Notes: a model not told the origin generated them from the sequence alone. A stretch of DNA of 48,087 nucleotides from an uncultured Eubacteriales bacterium (GCA_900546875.1 URET01000007.1:1-48087); one strand, 5' to 3'. Shown: positions 15,629 through 24,549, counted from the first letter of the stretch. Program-made: numbers and translations.

Positions 15629-17326
15629 ATGGATTATCTGGATTTCAAATCGGCAAAATGCAGAGATTGTTATAAATGTCTGCGTTCCTGCCCGGTAAAA
15701 GCGATAAAGGTAGAAAACCATCAGGCGAAGATCATAACCGAAAAGTGTATTTTATGCGGGACATGTATAGCAGTTTGTCCGCAGGACGCGAAAGTGGTAC
15801 ACGGAGAAAAGGAAGAAGTCAAAAAACTGTTGTCTTCCGGTGGAGAGGTCATAGCCAGTGTAGCGCCGTCATTTATAAGCAGTTTTGAGAAAGCGGGGAA
15901 TTTCAAGAGGTTCAGAGCCGCATTGGAGAAGCTCGGTTTTTCTTACGCGGAAGAAACAGCTGTCGGTGCGAACGCCGTAACGAATGAATACAGCAGACTG
16001 CTCAGGACGGGGAAGTACGAGAATTTCATTACTTCAGCGTGTCCTGCAATAAACAGGATGATACAGATATATTATCCGAAAGCTCTGAAGTATCTTGCAC
16101 CGGTGGCTTCGCCGATGGTGGCGCACGCCCGGATGCTGAAGGAAAGATATCCTCAGGCAAAGATAGTGTTTATCGGACCGTGCATAGCGAAGAAGAGGGA
16201 AGGTGCCGAGAGCGGGATCATAGATAACGTACTTACATTTGAAGAGCTTGATTCGTTATTTGCGGAAAAGTCCGTAGATCTGTCCGTGATTGAAGCGGAA
16301 AGCGAGGATTACAACAACAAAGCGAGGTATTATCCCATAAGCCGCGGAATAATAAAGTCGTTTGTGGAGCTGCCCGAAGGGTACGAGTATCTTGCGGTGG
16401 ACGGAGTCAACAGAAGTTTTGAAGTGCTTGAGGATATAGAGAGTCTGAGCGGGCTGTTTATAGAAATAAACTGCTGTGAATACGCATGTATAAACGGACC
16501 GTGTGCGTTGACTCGGGAAGGCGGTGCGTTGAAAGCGAACGAAAAGGTAAGGAAGTTTGCGAGGAACGCGACAGAGAAGTCAGAGCCCGTAGTAGTTGAG
16601 GCCGGAGGAATTTCTCTGGAAGAAGAAAGGAAGCCAATAACCGTGTATCAGACCATGCCCGGGGAACGTGAGATTCGTGCGATACTTGCAAGAACGGGCA
16701 AGCTTACCGTAGAGGATGAGCTGAATTGCGGTGCGTGCGGATATTCTACCTGCAGAGAAAAGGCAATTGCGGTTGCAAACGGATATGCGGACATAGATAT
16801 GTGTATACCGTACATGCGAAAGCGGGCAGAAAGCATGTCTTACGAAATTATTCAGAACAGTCCGAACGGTATAATCGTAATGGACTACGATTTTCATATT
16901 TCCGATGCCAATACTATAGTCAGAAAGATACTCGGTATGGATAATTCTGATGTAAAAGGAAGGACGGCGTTTGATTATTTTGACGTTACCGAATATATGA
17001 TAGCATTATCTGAAGGCAAGAATGTGCATAAAAAACGCGTTTACGTTCCTGAGACGAAAAAATATGCCGATTTGTCAGTGATACTGTTGCCGGAGCATAA
17101 AACTTTGTTTGGAGTATATAAGGACGTTACCGAAAGTGTGGAATATAACAATAAGTTTACGCAGGTGCGCGACGAAACGCTTCAGACTACTGACGAGGTC
17201 ATAAAGAAACAGATGAGAGTGGCGCAGGAGATAGCGTCACTTCTGGGCGAGACCACGGCTGAAACAAAAGTGGCGTTGCTCAAGTTAAAGAAGACATTGT
17301 CTCAGTCGGGAAAAGAAGAGGAATAA
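15629..17326 (+). CDS. PAS-domain [FeFe] hydrogenase, sensory type (HydS/HfsB-like)
   Basis: A 565-residue multidomain protein. Two 4Fe-4S ferredoxin motifs come first (Cys11/14/17/21 and Cys40/43/46/50). The H-cluster domain follows, with TSACPA (135-140), FIGPCIAKKRE (about 182-192) and CCEYACINGPC as the third ligand segment. After it come an Fe-S domain of the CGACGYSTC type (about 370) and a PAS domain (about 405-500). In catalytic hydrogenases the first motif is TSCCP; here Ala137 replaces the proton-relay cysteine, as in the sensory group, so slow turnover and a signalling role are expected. The PP2C phosphatase 3 bases downstream is a likely output partner. Confidence 0.9.
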   Translation: MDYLDFKSAKCRDCYKCLRSCPVKAIKVENHQAKIITEKCILCGTCIAVCPQDAKVVHGEKEEVKKLLSSGGEVIASVAPSFISSFEKAGNFKRFRAALEKLGFSYAEETAVGANAVTNEYSRLLRTGKYENFITSACPAINRMIQIYYPKALKYLAPVASPMVAHARMLKERYPQAKIVFIGPCIAKKREGAESGIIDNVLTFEELDSLFAEKSVDLSVIEAESEDYNNKARYYPISRGIIKSFVELPEGYEYLAVDGVNRSFEVLEDIESLSGLFIEINCCEYACINGPCALTREGGALKANEKVRKFARNATEKSEPVVVEAGGISLEEERKPITVYQTMPGEREIRAILARTGKLTVEDELNCGACGYSTCREKAIAVANGYADIDMCIPYMRKRAESMSYEIIQNSPNGIIVMDYDFHISDANTIVRKILGMDNSDVKGRTAFDYFDVTEYMIALSEGKNVHKKRVYVPETKKYADLSVILLPEHKTLFGVYKDVTESVEYNNKFTQVRDETLQTTDEVIKKQMRVAQEIASLLGETTAETKVALLKLKKTLSQSGKEEE

Positions 17327-17329
17327 CAC

Positions 17330-18490
17330 ATGGAACTTTACCTTGAAAACGGCTATACTTCCCTGAACAAGGACGGAGAAGAACTATGCGGAGATAACGT
17401 TGAAATGCGTGTGCAGGATGATTATACCACACTGGTCCTGGCCGACGGACTCGGGAGCGGTGTAAAAGCCAATATACTTGCGACGCTGACAAGCAAAATT
17501 CTCTGCACAATGATTTCCGGAGGGATAGATCTGGACGAATGTATAAGCACGATCATACAGACGCTTCCGGTATGTAAAGTCAGGAATGTTGCATACGCGA
17601 CATTTTCCGTGATATATGTAAACAAGGAAGGGGAAGGATACCTTTTTGAATTTGACAATCCGGACGCGATATATTATACGGAAGGGAAATGCAGGGATTT
17701 TGAACGCGAACCTAAGGTTTATTACGGAAAAACGGTCTACATAACGCGTCTGAAGCTGAAAAAAGATGACTGTATAATCGTAATGAGCGACGGAGTCATA
17801 CATGCCGGCATAGGTATGTTGCTTAATTTCGGTTGGGTAAGGAAGGACGTGGTGGATTATCTGAACCGTACCATAGAACCGGGGATGAGTGCGAGGTGTA
17901 TAGCGTGTATGCTTGCTTCCGCGTGCAACGACCTTTATCTGGGGAAGCCCGGCGACGACACAACGGTCGCAGCTGTCAGGATACGAGAAAAGTTATCGGT
18001 AAATATCATGGTCGGGCCGCCCGTGGATAAATCGCAGGATGATTTTGTGATCTCGAAATTTCTGACCGGATCGGACAAGAAGGTGGTATGCGGGGGGACG
18101 AGTTCCACGATAGTCGCGCGGCACTTGGGGACGACGGTTAAGACGTGTCTGGATTTTCCCGATAAAGACGTTCCGCCCATAGGTTTTATAGACGGGATCG
18201 ACGTAACGACGGAAGGAGTCCTGACTCTCAGAAAACTTGCGGATATGAGCGAAAAGTATATAGACCCTCACGATCTTACGCCCAAGCGTTTTACCGCAAA
18301 GGACGGTGCGTCGCTGCTGGCCGAACTGCTGTTTGAAGAGGCGACGCATGTAACGTTTTTTGTAGGGCAAAGTATAAATAAGGCGCATCAGGGACTGCCG
18401 ATAGATATAACGATGAAACTGAAGCTTGTTGAAAGGATTTCTCATAATCTTGAACTTATGGGAAAGACAGTCATTCTGAATTACGACTAA
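17330..18490 (+). CDS. SpoIIE/PP2C-type serine phosphatase
   Basis: A 386-residue cytoplasmic phosphatase. The N-terminal PP2C-like domain (about residues 1-215) carries the metal-binding motifs LVLADGLGSGVKAN (about 34-47), VMSDGVIHAG (about 150-159) and GDDTTVAAVRI (about 206-216). The remaining 170 residues include FLTGSDKKVVCGGTSSTIVA and form a conserved partner domain seen in hydrogenase-linked homologues. No membrane segment is visible. It lies between the sensory hydrogenase and the group B hydrogenase, which suggests that H2 or redox sensing is turned into dephosphorylation of a target (inference). Confidence 0.87.
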   Translation: MELYLENGYTSLNKDGEELCGDNVEMRVQDDYTTLVLADGLGSGVKANILATLTSKILCTMISGGIDLDECISTIIQTLPVCKVRNVAYATFSVIYVNKEGEGYLFEFDNPDAIYYTEGKCRDFEREPKVYYGKTVYITRLKLKKDDCIIVMSDGVIHAGIGMLLNFGWVRKDVVDYLNRTIEPGMSARCIACMLASACNDLYLGKPGDDTTVAAVRIREKLSVNIMVGPPVDKSQDDFVISKFLTGSDKKVVCGGTSSTIVARHLGTTVKTCLDFPDKDVPPIGFIDGIDVTTEGVLTLRKLADMSEKYIDPHDLTPKRFTAKDGASLLAELLFEEATHVTFFVGQSINKAHQGLPIDITMKLKLVERISHNLELMGKTVILNYD

Positions 18491-18502
18491 AGGGAGAGGA
18501 TT

Positions 18503-19930
18503 ATGGACAGATTCGATACAAAAGTCCAATATTTAAAATACAGCGTACTCCGCGAAGTTGCGAAATGTGCGTGGAAGGGAATGAATTATGTTGATTTGGC
18601 GGAAATTCCCGAAAAGATCATACCGGGCCGCAAAGCTACGATGAGATGCTGCGTATACAAGGAAAGAGCAATACTCGGTGAGAGGGTAAAATTGGCAATG
18701 GGCGGCGATAAGTCGAATCCGAACGTGATCGAGGTGATAGGTATAGCCTGTGACGACTGTCCGTCCGGAGGGTACGAGGTCACCAATGCCTGCCGCGGTT
18801 GTCTAGCACACAGATGCGAAGCGGTATGTAAGAAAGATGCAATTTATTTCGACCATACGCAAAAAGCGCATATAGATAAGTCAAAGTGTATAGGATGCGG
18901 GATGTGCAGCAAAGTATGTCCCTATACCGCAATAATAAACCTGAAGCGACCGTGTGAGAATTCCTGCAAGGTAAACGCAATTACCATGAGTAAGGATCTT
19001 TACGCCGAGATAAACAACGAAAAATGCATATCGTGCGGGGCATGCGTATATCAGTGTCCTTTCGGGGCGATATCGGATAAATCATATATCGTAGACGTAA
19101 TAGATATTATCAAAAAGAGTGAAAACAATACAAAATATAAGGTGTACGCAGTGGTTGCGCCGTCGATAGCGGGTCAGTTCACTTATGTAAAGCCCGGTCA
19201 GGTGGTGACGGGACTGAAAGAACTGGGCTTTTTCAGTATAGTGGAGGCGGCTTTGGGAGCCGATATGGTCGCCGACGCGGAATGCAAAGAACTTGCCGAA
19301 AAAGGTTTTCTAACAAGCAGCTGCTGTCCTGCATTTGTGGCGTATATCAAAAAACACGTGCCCTCCATGGCGGAACATATCAGTCATAATCCGTCGCCCA
19401 TGATGATGATCGCCGCATATATGAAGCATCTCGACCCTGACTCCAAAATAATTTTCATCGGACCTTGTACAGCGAAGAAAATGGAGTTCAAGGAAGGCGA
19501 GAACCATAAAATGATCGACAGCGTCATAACGTTTGAAGAACTGCAGGCGCTTTTCGACAGTAAGGAGATCGACCTTGCCTCCCTGGAAGAAGGACACTTG
19601 GATAACGCTTCGTATTACGGAAGGATATTTGCCCGAAGCGGAGGCCTTACGGACGCCGTAGCTCAGGCTCTTAAAGAAAACGGACTGGAGAATTTCGATT
19701 ATAAGCCGATTGTATGCGACGGAATAGAACAGTGTAAGATCGCATTGCTGAAAGCGAGCAAGGGCGTGTTGTCCGGTAATTTTATCGAAGGCATGGCGTG
19801 CGTGGACGGATGTATCGGAGGAGCGGGATGTCTGACTCACGGAATAAAGAATAAGGCGGGCGTTGACGCCTACGGCAGAGAAGCAATGGAGAAAAATATC
19901 CACGACGCGATAGGCGTGCTGATAAAATAA
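18503..19930 (+). CDS. [FeFe] hydrogenase, group B
   Basis: A 475-residue monomeric hydrogenase expected to exchange H2 and protons with ferredoxin. After an N-terminal region with CCVYKERA come several 4Fe-4S motifs (CRGCLAHRCEAVCKKD, CIGCGMCSKVCPY, CISCGACVYQCPF). The H-cluster ligands sit in TSSCCPAFVAY (both cysteines kept), FIGPCTAKKMEF and MACVDGCIGGAGCLTH. The motif variants and ferredoxin layout match group B rather than the standard group A enzyme. An AGGGAGAGG site precedes ATG 18503. It is the last gene of the operon. Confidence 0.92.
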   Translation: MDRFDTKVQYLKYSVLREVAKCAWKGMNYVDLAEIPEKIIPGRKATMRCCVYKERAILGERVKLAMGGDKSNPNVIEVIGIACDDCPSGGYEVTNACRGCLAHRCEAVCKKDAIYFDHTQKAHIDKSKCIGCGMCSKVCPYTAIINLKRPCENSCKVNAITMSKDLYAEINNEKCISCGACVYQCPFGAISDKSYIVDVIDIIKKSENNTKYKVYAVVAPSIAGQFTYVKPGQVVTGLKELGFFSIVEAALGADMVADAECKELAEKGFLTSSCCPAFVAYIKKHVPSMAEHISHNPSPMMMIAAYMKHLDPDSKIIFIGPCTAKKMEFKEGENHKMIDSVITFEELQALFDSKEIDLASLEEGHLDNASYYGRIFARSGGLTDAVAQALKENGLENFDYKPIVCDGIEQCKIALLKASKGVLSGNFIEGMACVDGCIGGAGCLTHGIKNKAGVDAYGREAMEKNIHDAIGVLIK

Positions 19931-19977
19931 TCAAATACAGATAAAAACAAGAAGGGAGCTTCAGATTATCGTAAAAT

Positions 19978-20014
19978 ATCGGGCCGGTGGTAACACGGGT
20001 CCGATTATTTTTTC
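19978..20014 (+). terminator. terminator of the rex-adhE-hydrogenase operon
   Basis: ATCGGGCC (19978-19985) pairs with GGTCCGAT (19998-20005, one G-U pair), followed by ATTATTTTTTC. The loop happens to contain GGTGGTAACACG. Confidence 0.8.
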
Positions 20015-20340
20015 ATATAATAATATGAAAAGTATATGAATATTATAAACATATAATGAAACAGAACGACAAAAAGTTTAAGGGTATGGGGGAGAGGGAA
20101 GGTGCGTGAGGGCGAGTGAGAGTGGGGGAATGGCGGGGGAAAAGCGGGCAAGAAGAAAGTGATGCGAAAGAATGGTGGACAGAGGAAGAAAATAAAGGCG
20201 GGAAAAGGGTGATGGAGGCGGTAATATTGATTGAGAAGAAATAATGGAGAACAATAATTGAAATTAATGTGGTTTAAAAATTGATAAAAAAAGAATTTAA
20301 AATAAAATGTGATTTTTTTAAGAAAACAAGTTAAAAATAC
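20015..20340. other. purine-rich intergenic region with no gene seen
   Basis: The segment 20085-20230 is strongly purine-rich on the plus strand (runs of GGGGGAGAGGGAAG type) and is followed by A/T-rich sequence. No frame has a credible start, and no repeat unit or RNA fold stands out. Confidence 0.5.
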
Positions 20341-20369
20341 TTGACAAATAAAAATATAAGTGATAAAAT
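20341..20369 (+). promoter_or_regulatory. promoter of the RsgI-like lipoprotein gene
   Basis: Perfect -35 TTGACA (20341-20346), 17-base spacer, -10 TAAAAT (20364-20369). Confidence 0.85.
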
Positions 20370-20430
20370 CAAGGCAACAAAGTAAATGAGCGGCGAGAAG
20401 CCGACTTTGATAATGATCAGGAGGTAGGGT

Positions 20431-21495
20431 ATGAGTAAAAGGAAGATAACGATATCCGTATTATGTGTAGTACTTCTTGCGGCGGTAATGTGCATATGTT
20501 TTGCCGGTTGTGAGGACAATAAAGAAGAAGCTCTTGCATATGTAACGTTGGAAGTCAATCCGTCCATAGAGCTTATAGTTGATGAAGATCAGATAGTGCT
20601 GAGCATAAACGGGCTGAATGATGACGGTAAAGTACTTCTTATAAATGAAGAGTTTGTAGGGAAGAAGCTTGATGAAGTTGTCGCGAGGATAAGTGAGTTG
20701 CTTGAAGAGCTTGGTTATGTAGCGAAGGAGAAGCATCAGACGATGCAGATGCATGTAGTTACAGAATCCGAGAAGCTGAGAGAGGCAGTAGAGCAGACGG
20801 TAGAGAGCGGAGTAGCTGTGCTCAAAGCGCACTGTGATATGGCATTTGAGATAGCCGAAGCTGTGCAGCACGAGACGCTTGTTCAGGCGGTGCTTTATAC
20901 AAATCCGGGAATGGATGAAGAAGAAGTGAGAGCCATGAGCGACACGGAGCTTATTCGTATATACAAGTCTGCCATGCTTGAAAAGGCCGAATTTGCGCTT
21001 TGTTATCTTGAGGATCAGTTTTATCAGATGAAGGAGATGGAGTTCAAATTCAGGTATTACGAAGAGATGAGGGGTGTGCTTGAGGGAGTAAATCAGATAA
21101 TCGTAGCAGCTTATGACATACCTCTCGGAATACTCAGGACCGGTGTTGAGCATCTTACCGAATTGCAGGCTGATCTGTATGACGTAACCTTTGACGACGT
21201 TATAATCATTGTGAACGGGCAGAACGTGTTTGACGCTGCGACTCAGTTTGTTATAGATGCGATACAGAGTGCGATAGATTCTTTGAACAATACGATAGAT
21301 CAGCTTGATGATTACAGACAGAAGTATATAGAGGCTTCTGATGCCGACAAGTTGCTCACAGATGTTCAAAACGCCATAAACGATGCTAAAGACGGGTTCT
21401 TTGCGGAGTTTGAGGATGAGTTCGGCGGAGCCATAAGTAAGGCTAAAGAAAGGATAACCGAATACAAAGCGGCTCTTGCAGGAACGGGTGAATAA
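20431..21495 (+). CDS. lipoprotein with RsgI-like extracytoplasmic domain
   Basis: A 354-residue exported protein. Residues 1-27 form a lipoprotein signal (basic KRK, hydrophobic core, lipobox FAGC), so Cys27 is the expected anchor. Residues 36-75 (AYVTLEVNPSIELIVDED and on) match the conserved domain just outside the membrane in RsgI anti-sigma factors, including the Asn-Pro pair at which such domains self-cleave. The rest is helical, rich in Glu and Asp, with a heptad-like tail (QSAIDSLNNTIDQLDDY). The N-terminal sigma-binding domain and membrane helix of true RsgI proteins are missing and no sigI is adjacent, so the role is open. It has a CAGGAGGTAGGG ribosome binding site, its own promoter and its own terminator. 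Confidence 0.75.
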   Translation: MSKRKITISVLCVVLLAAVMCICFAGCEDNKEEALAYVTLEVNPSIELIVDEDQIVLSINGLNDDGKVLLINEEFVGKKLDEVVARISELLEELGYVAKEKHQTMQMHVVTESEKLREAVEQTVESGVAVLKAHCDMAFEIAEAVQHETLVQAVLYTNPGMDEEEVRAMSDTELIRIYKSAMLEKAEFALCYLEDQFYQMKEMEFKFRYYEEMRGVLEGVNQIIVAAYDIPLGILRTGVEHLTELQADLYDVTFDDVIIIVNGQNVFDAATQFVIDAIQSAIDSLNNTIDQLDDYRQKYIEASDADKLLTDVQNAINDAKDGFFAEFEDEFGGAISKAKERITEYKAALAGTGE

Positions 21496-21534
21496 AAGAG
21501 AAAAGCGTTTATACGGCTGAATAAGACAAATATT

Positions 21535-21570
21535 ACCGACCGGTATTACCGGTCGGTTTTATTTTTTTAT
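21535..21570 (+). terminator. terminator after the lipoprotein gene
   Basis: Perfect 10-bp stem ACCGACCGGT / ACCGGTCGGT (21535-21544, 21548-21557) with a 3-base loop, followed by TTTATTTTTTT. Confidence 0.92.
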
Positions 21571-21790
21571 TTTGTTTTTTTATTTTCTGCATTTTTGAGA
21601 TGACGGGAAAAGACAGATCGCGTGTAAGACATACAGTGCATGGCGGCAGCGCCGGGACAGAAGTTGTACTTAGCAGATGCAAAGAGGAAAAAGGAAAGTG
21701 CAGGTAACGTGGCAGCCGGGCGTGTCGCTTTTATACGTTATTAAGGTAGTTTGGGGGAAGAAAAAGGAGGACAAATTACGAATATTTCGC

Positions 21791-21819
21791 TTGACTTCAT
21801 GATTAAATATGGTATGATA
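21791..21819 (+). promoter_or_regulatory. promoter of the MATE transporter gene
   Basis: -35 TTGACT (21791-21796), 17-base spacer, -10 TATGAT (21814-21819). The resulting leader is about 187 nt and contains the repeats at 21903-21977. The preceding stretch (21571-21790) holds no gene I can see. Confidence 0.8.
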
Positions 21820-21902
21820 AATATGTTATCGGAATGTTAAAAGACGTGGAGTTCGACATTCGGCTATCGGTGACGATCAAAGTTGATTGGGGGGAAGAGG
21901 AT

Positions 21903-21977
21903 CGGTTGTCGACCGGAGTGAAGAGGCCGGTTGTTGACCGGAGAGAATAGACCTGTTGTTGATCGGAGAGAAGAGGG
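21903..21977 (+). repeat. three 25-bp tandem repeats in the MATE leader
   Basis: Imperfect copies start at 21903, 21928 and 21953 (consensus CGGTTGTTGACCGGAGAGAA followed by GAGGC). Copy 2 with its flanking base forms CCGGT-TGTTG-ACCGG and copy 1 forms CGGT-TGTCG-ACCG, so the RNA could carry serial small hairpins. They lie within the transcribed leader, ending about 36 bases before the start codon. Confidence 0.75.
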
Positions 21978-22012
21978 TCGGTTAAGGACTAAGAATTATA
22001 CGGAGAGGATTT

Positions 22013-23515
22013 ATGCAAGGAGCTGAGCTTACCGAAGAAAAGAAGAATAATAATCAGGCGGTTGATCTGACAGTGGGCGAACCCCGGAAAGCCATAGTAA
22101 AATTTACTATGCCTTTTTTATTCGGAAATGTATTTCAGCTTTTTTATTCCTGGACCGACGCCATAGTCATAGGACAGAACGCACCGCTTCAGTTGGGTGC
22201 ATTGTCGGCATGTATGCCGGTGGTAAATCTGCTTATAACTGTGCTGATGGGTTTTCTGGCGGGCGCGATGGTGGTATTGGGGCAGTATTTCGGGAAAAAC
22301 GATATAAAAAATCTTCGGTTGTGCTATACTACGATACTTTGCGTACTGATGATCATAATAGTTACATTGATGATCGCGGGCACGTTGCTTTCCATGCCGT
22401 TACTGAGGCTTTTAAATGTCAGTGAGAGTCAGATAGGGTATGCGAATACATATTTGGTGTATTATTTTCTCGGTATAGGTTTTATGGGGATGTATAACTG
22501 CTTTGCACAGGTCCTGAGAGCGATGGGCAATTCGAAGGTCCCGCTTTATGTTCTTATAGTATGTGTGGTACTGAATATCGGTTTGGACATACTGTTCGTT
22601 ATACCGCTTGAAATGGATATAGCGGGTGTTGCACTGGGGACTATGATAGCGCAGGCGTTATCGTCCGTAATACTGTTTGTGTACATACAGAAAAAGGTGA
22701 GTATAATAAGATTGGGAAGGAAGGATATAAAATTCGACAAACGCATTTTGCGCAGCATACTGCGCGTAGCTCTGCCTTCCACAATACAGCAGGCTTGTGC
22801 GTGTATCGGATTTATGTACATAAACGCTCTGGTCAATCAGAAGGGGAACGATTATGCGGTAAGTACGGGGACCACGGATCAGGGCAACGTGTATACGACG
22901 GCTTTCGGATTAGGGAACCGTATCGATGAATTGATGAACATGGTAATGAATTCATTTGGTATGGCTCTAACGAGTTTTGCGGCGCAGAACAAGGGAAAGG
23001 GCGAGATAGACAGGATAAAGATAGGGTATAAGATCACTTTGGCTCTTACGGCAGCATTCATGATAGGATTCGGCGCTCTGATACTGATTTTCAGAGAACA
23101 GCTTATCGGTGTATTCATGAGGCTTGACGGTGAAGTCAGCAATATAGATATAGCGAAGGTAAAAGAAATAACGTATGTATTTTTAGAGATAGTAGTTCCT
23201 TTTTATATTCTGATGGCGATAATGGTATTGACCACGAGCGTGCTGAGAGGCGCGGGTGACGCCAAGACGGCTATGTCGGTAAATCTTTTCAGTCTTATTA
23301 TCCGAGCTTTATCGGCTACGATACTTACCGCATCATTCATAGTTGATCCTTATTGGGCAGCATACGGGATATTCTGGGCGTCGCCCATAGGGTGGCTTGC
23401 CGGAGCGGTATGGGGAATAGCAAGGTACAGCCGCGGCAAGTGGAAAGGTGTAAACATATTTCTGGAGGATGGCAATGAAACGGGGTCATCTCCTCAGGAA
23501 GGAGAAAACACCTGA
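22013..23515 (+). CDS. MATE family efflux transporter
   Basis: A 500-residue inner-membrane cation antiporter of the multidrug and toxic compound extrusion family, probably exporting cationic drugs or metabolites with Na+ or H+ exchange. About twelve hydrophobic segments are visible in two MatE halves. The first half begins at PRKAIVKFTMPFLFGNVFQLFYSWTD (from about residue 24, family-typical); the second begins near residue 245 (RSILRVALPSTIQQACACIG). GGAGAGG precedes ATG 22013. A long repeat-bearing leader suggests regulated expression. The substrate is not predictable. Confidence 0.92.
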   Translation: MQGAELTEEKKNNNQAVDLTVGEPRKAIVKFTMPFLFGNVFQLFYSWTDAIVIGQNAPLQLGALSACMPVVNLLITVLMGFLAGAMVVLGQYFGKNDIKNLRLCYTTILCVLMIIIVTLMIAGTLLSMPLLRLLNVSESQIGYANTYLVYYFLGIGFMGMYNCFAQVLRAMGNSKVPLYVLIVCVVLNIGLDILFVIPLEMDIAGVALGTMIAQALSSVILFVYIQKKVSIIRLGRKDIKFDKRILRSILRVALPSTIQQACACIGFMYINALVNQKGNDYAVSTGTTDQGNVYTTAFGLGNRIDELMNMVMNSFGMALTSFAAQNKGKGEIDRIKIGYKITLALTAAFMIGFGALILIFREQLIGVFMRLDGEVSNIDIAKVKEITYVFLEIVVPFYILMAIMVLTTSVLRGAGDAKTAMSVNLFSLIIRALSATILTASFIVDPYWAAYGIFWASPIGWLAGAVWGIARYSRGKWKGVNIFLEDGNETGSSPQEGENT

Positions 23516-23662
23516 TTTTACGGGAACGATGTTGATAATGAGCAAAGAGATGAAGTTTAGATAAAAAGGCAATCATGGCCGAGTTAAACTCATTGATGTA
23601 AGGGGCAGAGAGAAGAATGCTTAAGTAAAAGGAGCGCGGAAAGTGCAATTCCTATAGAGATC

Positions 23663-23705
23663 AAAAAGAGCGAAGATTTTCAAAAATCTTCGCTCTTTTT
23701 ATTTT
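23663..23705. terminator. bidirectional terminator between the MATE and GNAT genes
   Basis: A long perfect inverted repeat (23663-23680 with 23683-23700) with A-tract on one side and T-tract on the other serves the converging transcripts from both strands. Confidence 0.93.
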
Positions 23706-23723
23706 TACTCAATAAATTGAAAT

Positions 23724-24167
23724 TCATCTCAATTCCTTTACAAAGTAAATCATATCTATAAGCAGTATTCCACACTCGTAAATCGGGTGGTCGTAATTAT
23801 CAGTAAAAAAGTTTTTAACTGTATGCGAACGTTTAAACCCACATTTCTCATAAAACGGAACGGTTAGCGGACTGTTTCCCGTACCAACTTGTAAAGTATT
23901 ATATTTTTCCTTGTAATGCTCACAAACGAAATTAACCAGCCTTTGACCATAGCCTTGTCGCTTGAATTGCGGTTCTACGGCAAGATTTTTAATTTCCAAA
24001 ACTCCGTTTCCCTCGTCGCAAACTACGATTTCCGCCTTTACGCCGTTATCGTTAAGAACATACATAGTACCTCTATCGAGATATTTTTCAATCATATTTT
24101 CTTGCTCGTCGGCGAGTAGTAACAATCGCACATAATCACGTTTATTATTTACTTGATATATTCTCAT
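23724..24167 (-). CDS. GNAT family N-acetyltransferase
   Basis: A 147-residue acetyl-CoA-dependent acetyltransferase. Motif A is present as IKNLAVEPQFKRQGYGQRLV (about residues 68-87) with the RQGYGQ pyrophosphate loop; motif B follows with NSPLTVPFYEKCGF. I start it at ATG 24167 on the minus strand, which has AGCGGAG upstream; upstream in-frame codons would give an unrelated extension through the promoter. It is a single-gene unit of unknown substrate. Confidence 0.88.
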   Translation of the reverse strand: MRIYQVNNKRDYVRLLLLADEQENMIEKYLDRGTMYVLNDNGVKAEIVVCDEGNGVLEIKNLAVEPQFKRQGYGQRLVNFVCEHYKEKYNTLQVGTGNSPLTVPFYEKCGFKRSHTVKNFFTDNYDHPIYECGILLIDMIYFVKELR

Positions 24168-24203
24168 TGTTTTCTCCGCTAAATTACTGTTTACCTTACT
24201 GTT

Positions 24204-24232
24204 ATTATATAATAAATAATTTAAAAAGTAAA
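24204..24232 (-). promoter_or_regulatory. promoter of the GNAT gene
   Basis: On the minus strand: -35 TTTACT (24227-24232), 17-base spacer, perfect -10 TATAAT (24204-24209). Confidence 0.75.
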
Positions 24233-24240
24233 ATAAATAG

Positions 24241-24272
24241 GCGCACTGCCTTGCTCGCAAGGTATAGTGCGC
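24241..24272. repeat. stable two-part hairpin upstream of the GNAT promoter
   Basis: Outer arms GCGCACT / AGTGCGC (24241-24247, 24266-24272) enclose an inner stem CCTTG / CAAGG (24249-24253, 24258-24262). No T-run follows. It may be a protein site or an old insertion end. Confidence 0.5.
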
Positions 24273-24549
24273 TATACTTCTTTCACTGTGGTAAAAAATC
24301 TCTATGGGAACTGCGGTAAAGACCGCGCTTTTTCGTTTAAACAAAATATAATGAGATACGCAAGACTGATATAAAAGAAAATGAGGCTTCCGAGGTGAAA
24401 AACGGTGAATTTCAACAAGAAAACAACGGAGAGATAAAGGAAAATAAGGGCGCAGATGAGGGAAACAAGAGAACAGGCAAAGATAATAAAGATTATAAGG
24501 CGGGATTTGTAGGGCGGAGAGAATTGTTTTGTGTAAGCTTTCAAATCAA
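24273..24549. other. intergenic region with a terminator-like hairpin
   Basis: GCGGT-AAAG-ACCGC followed by GCTTTTT lies at 24313-24333 on the plus strand and could stop transcripts from the left. The rest (24340-24540) is purine-rich and open in one plus frame without a start codon, giving a very charged peptide. I do not call it a gene. Confidence 0.4.

Noticed and set aside
19978..20014. T-box riboswitch
   Set aside because: GGTGGTAACACG in the loop resembles a T-box sequence, but there is no room for a stem I or specifier loop between the hydrogenase stop and the hairpin, and no synthetase or amino acid gene follows. A plain terminator explains it.
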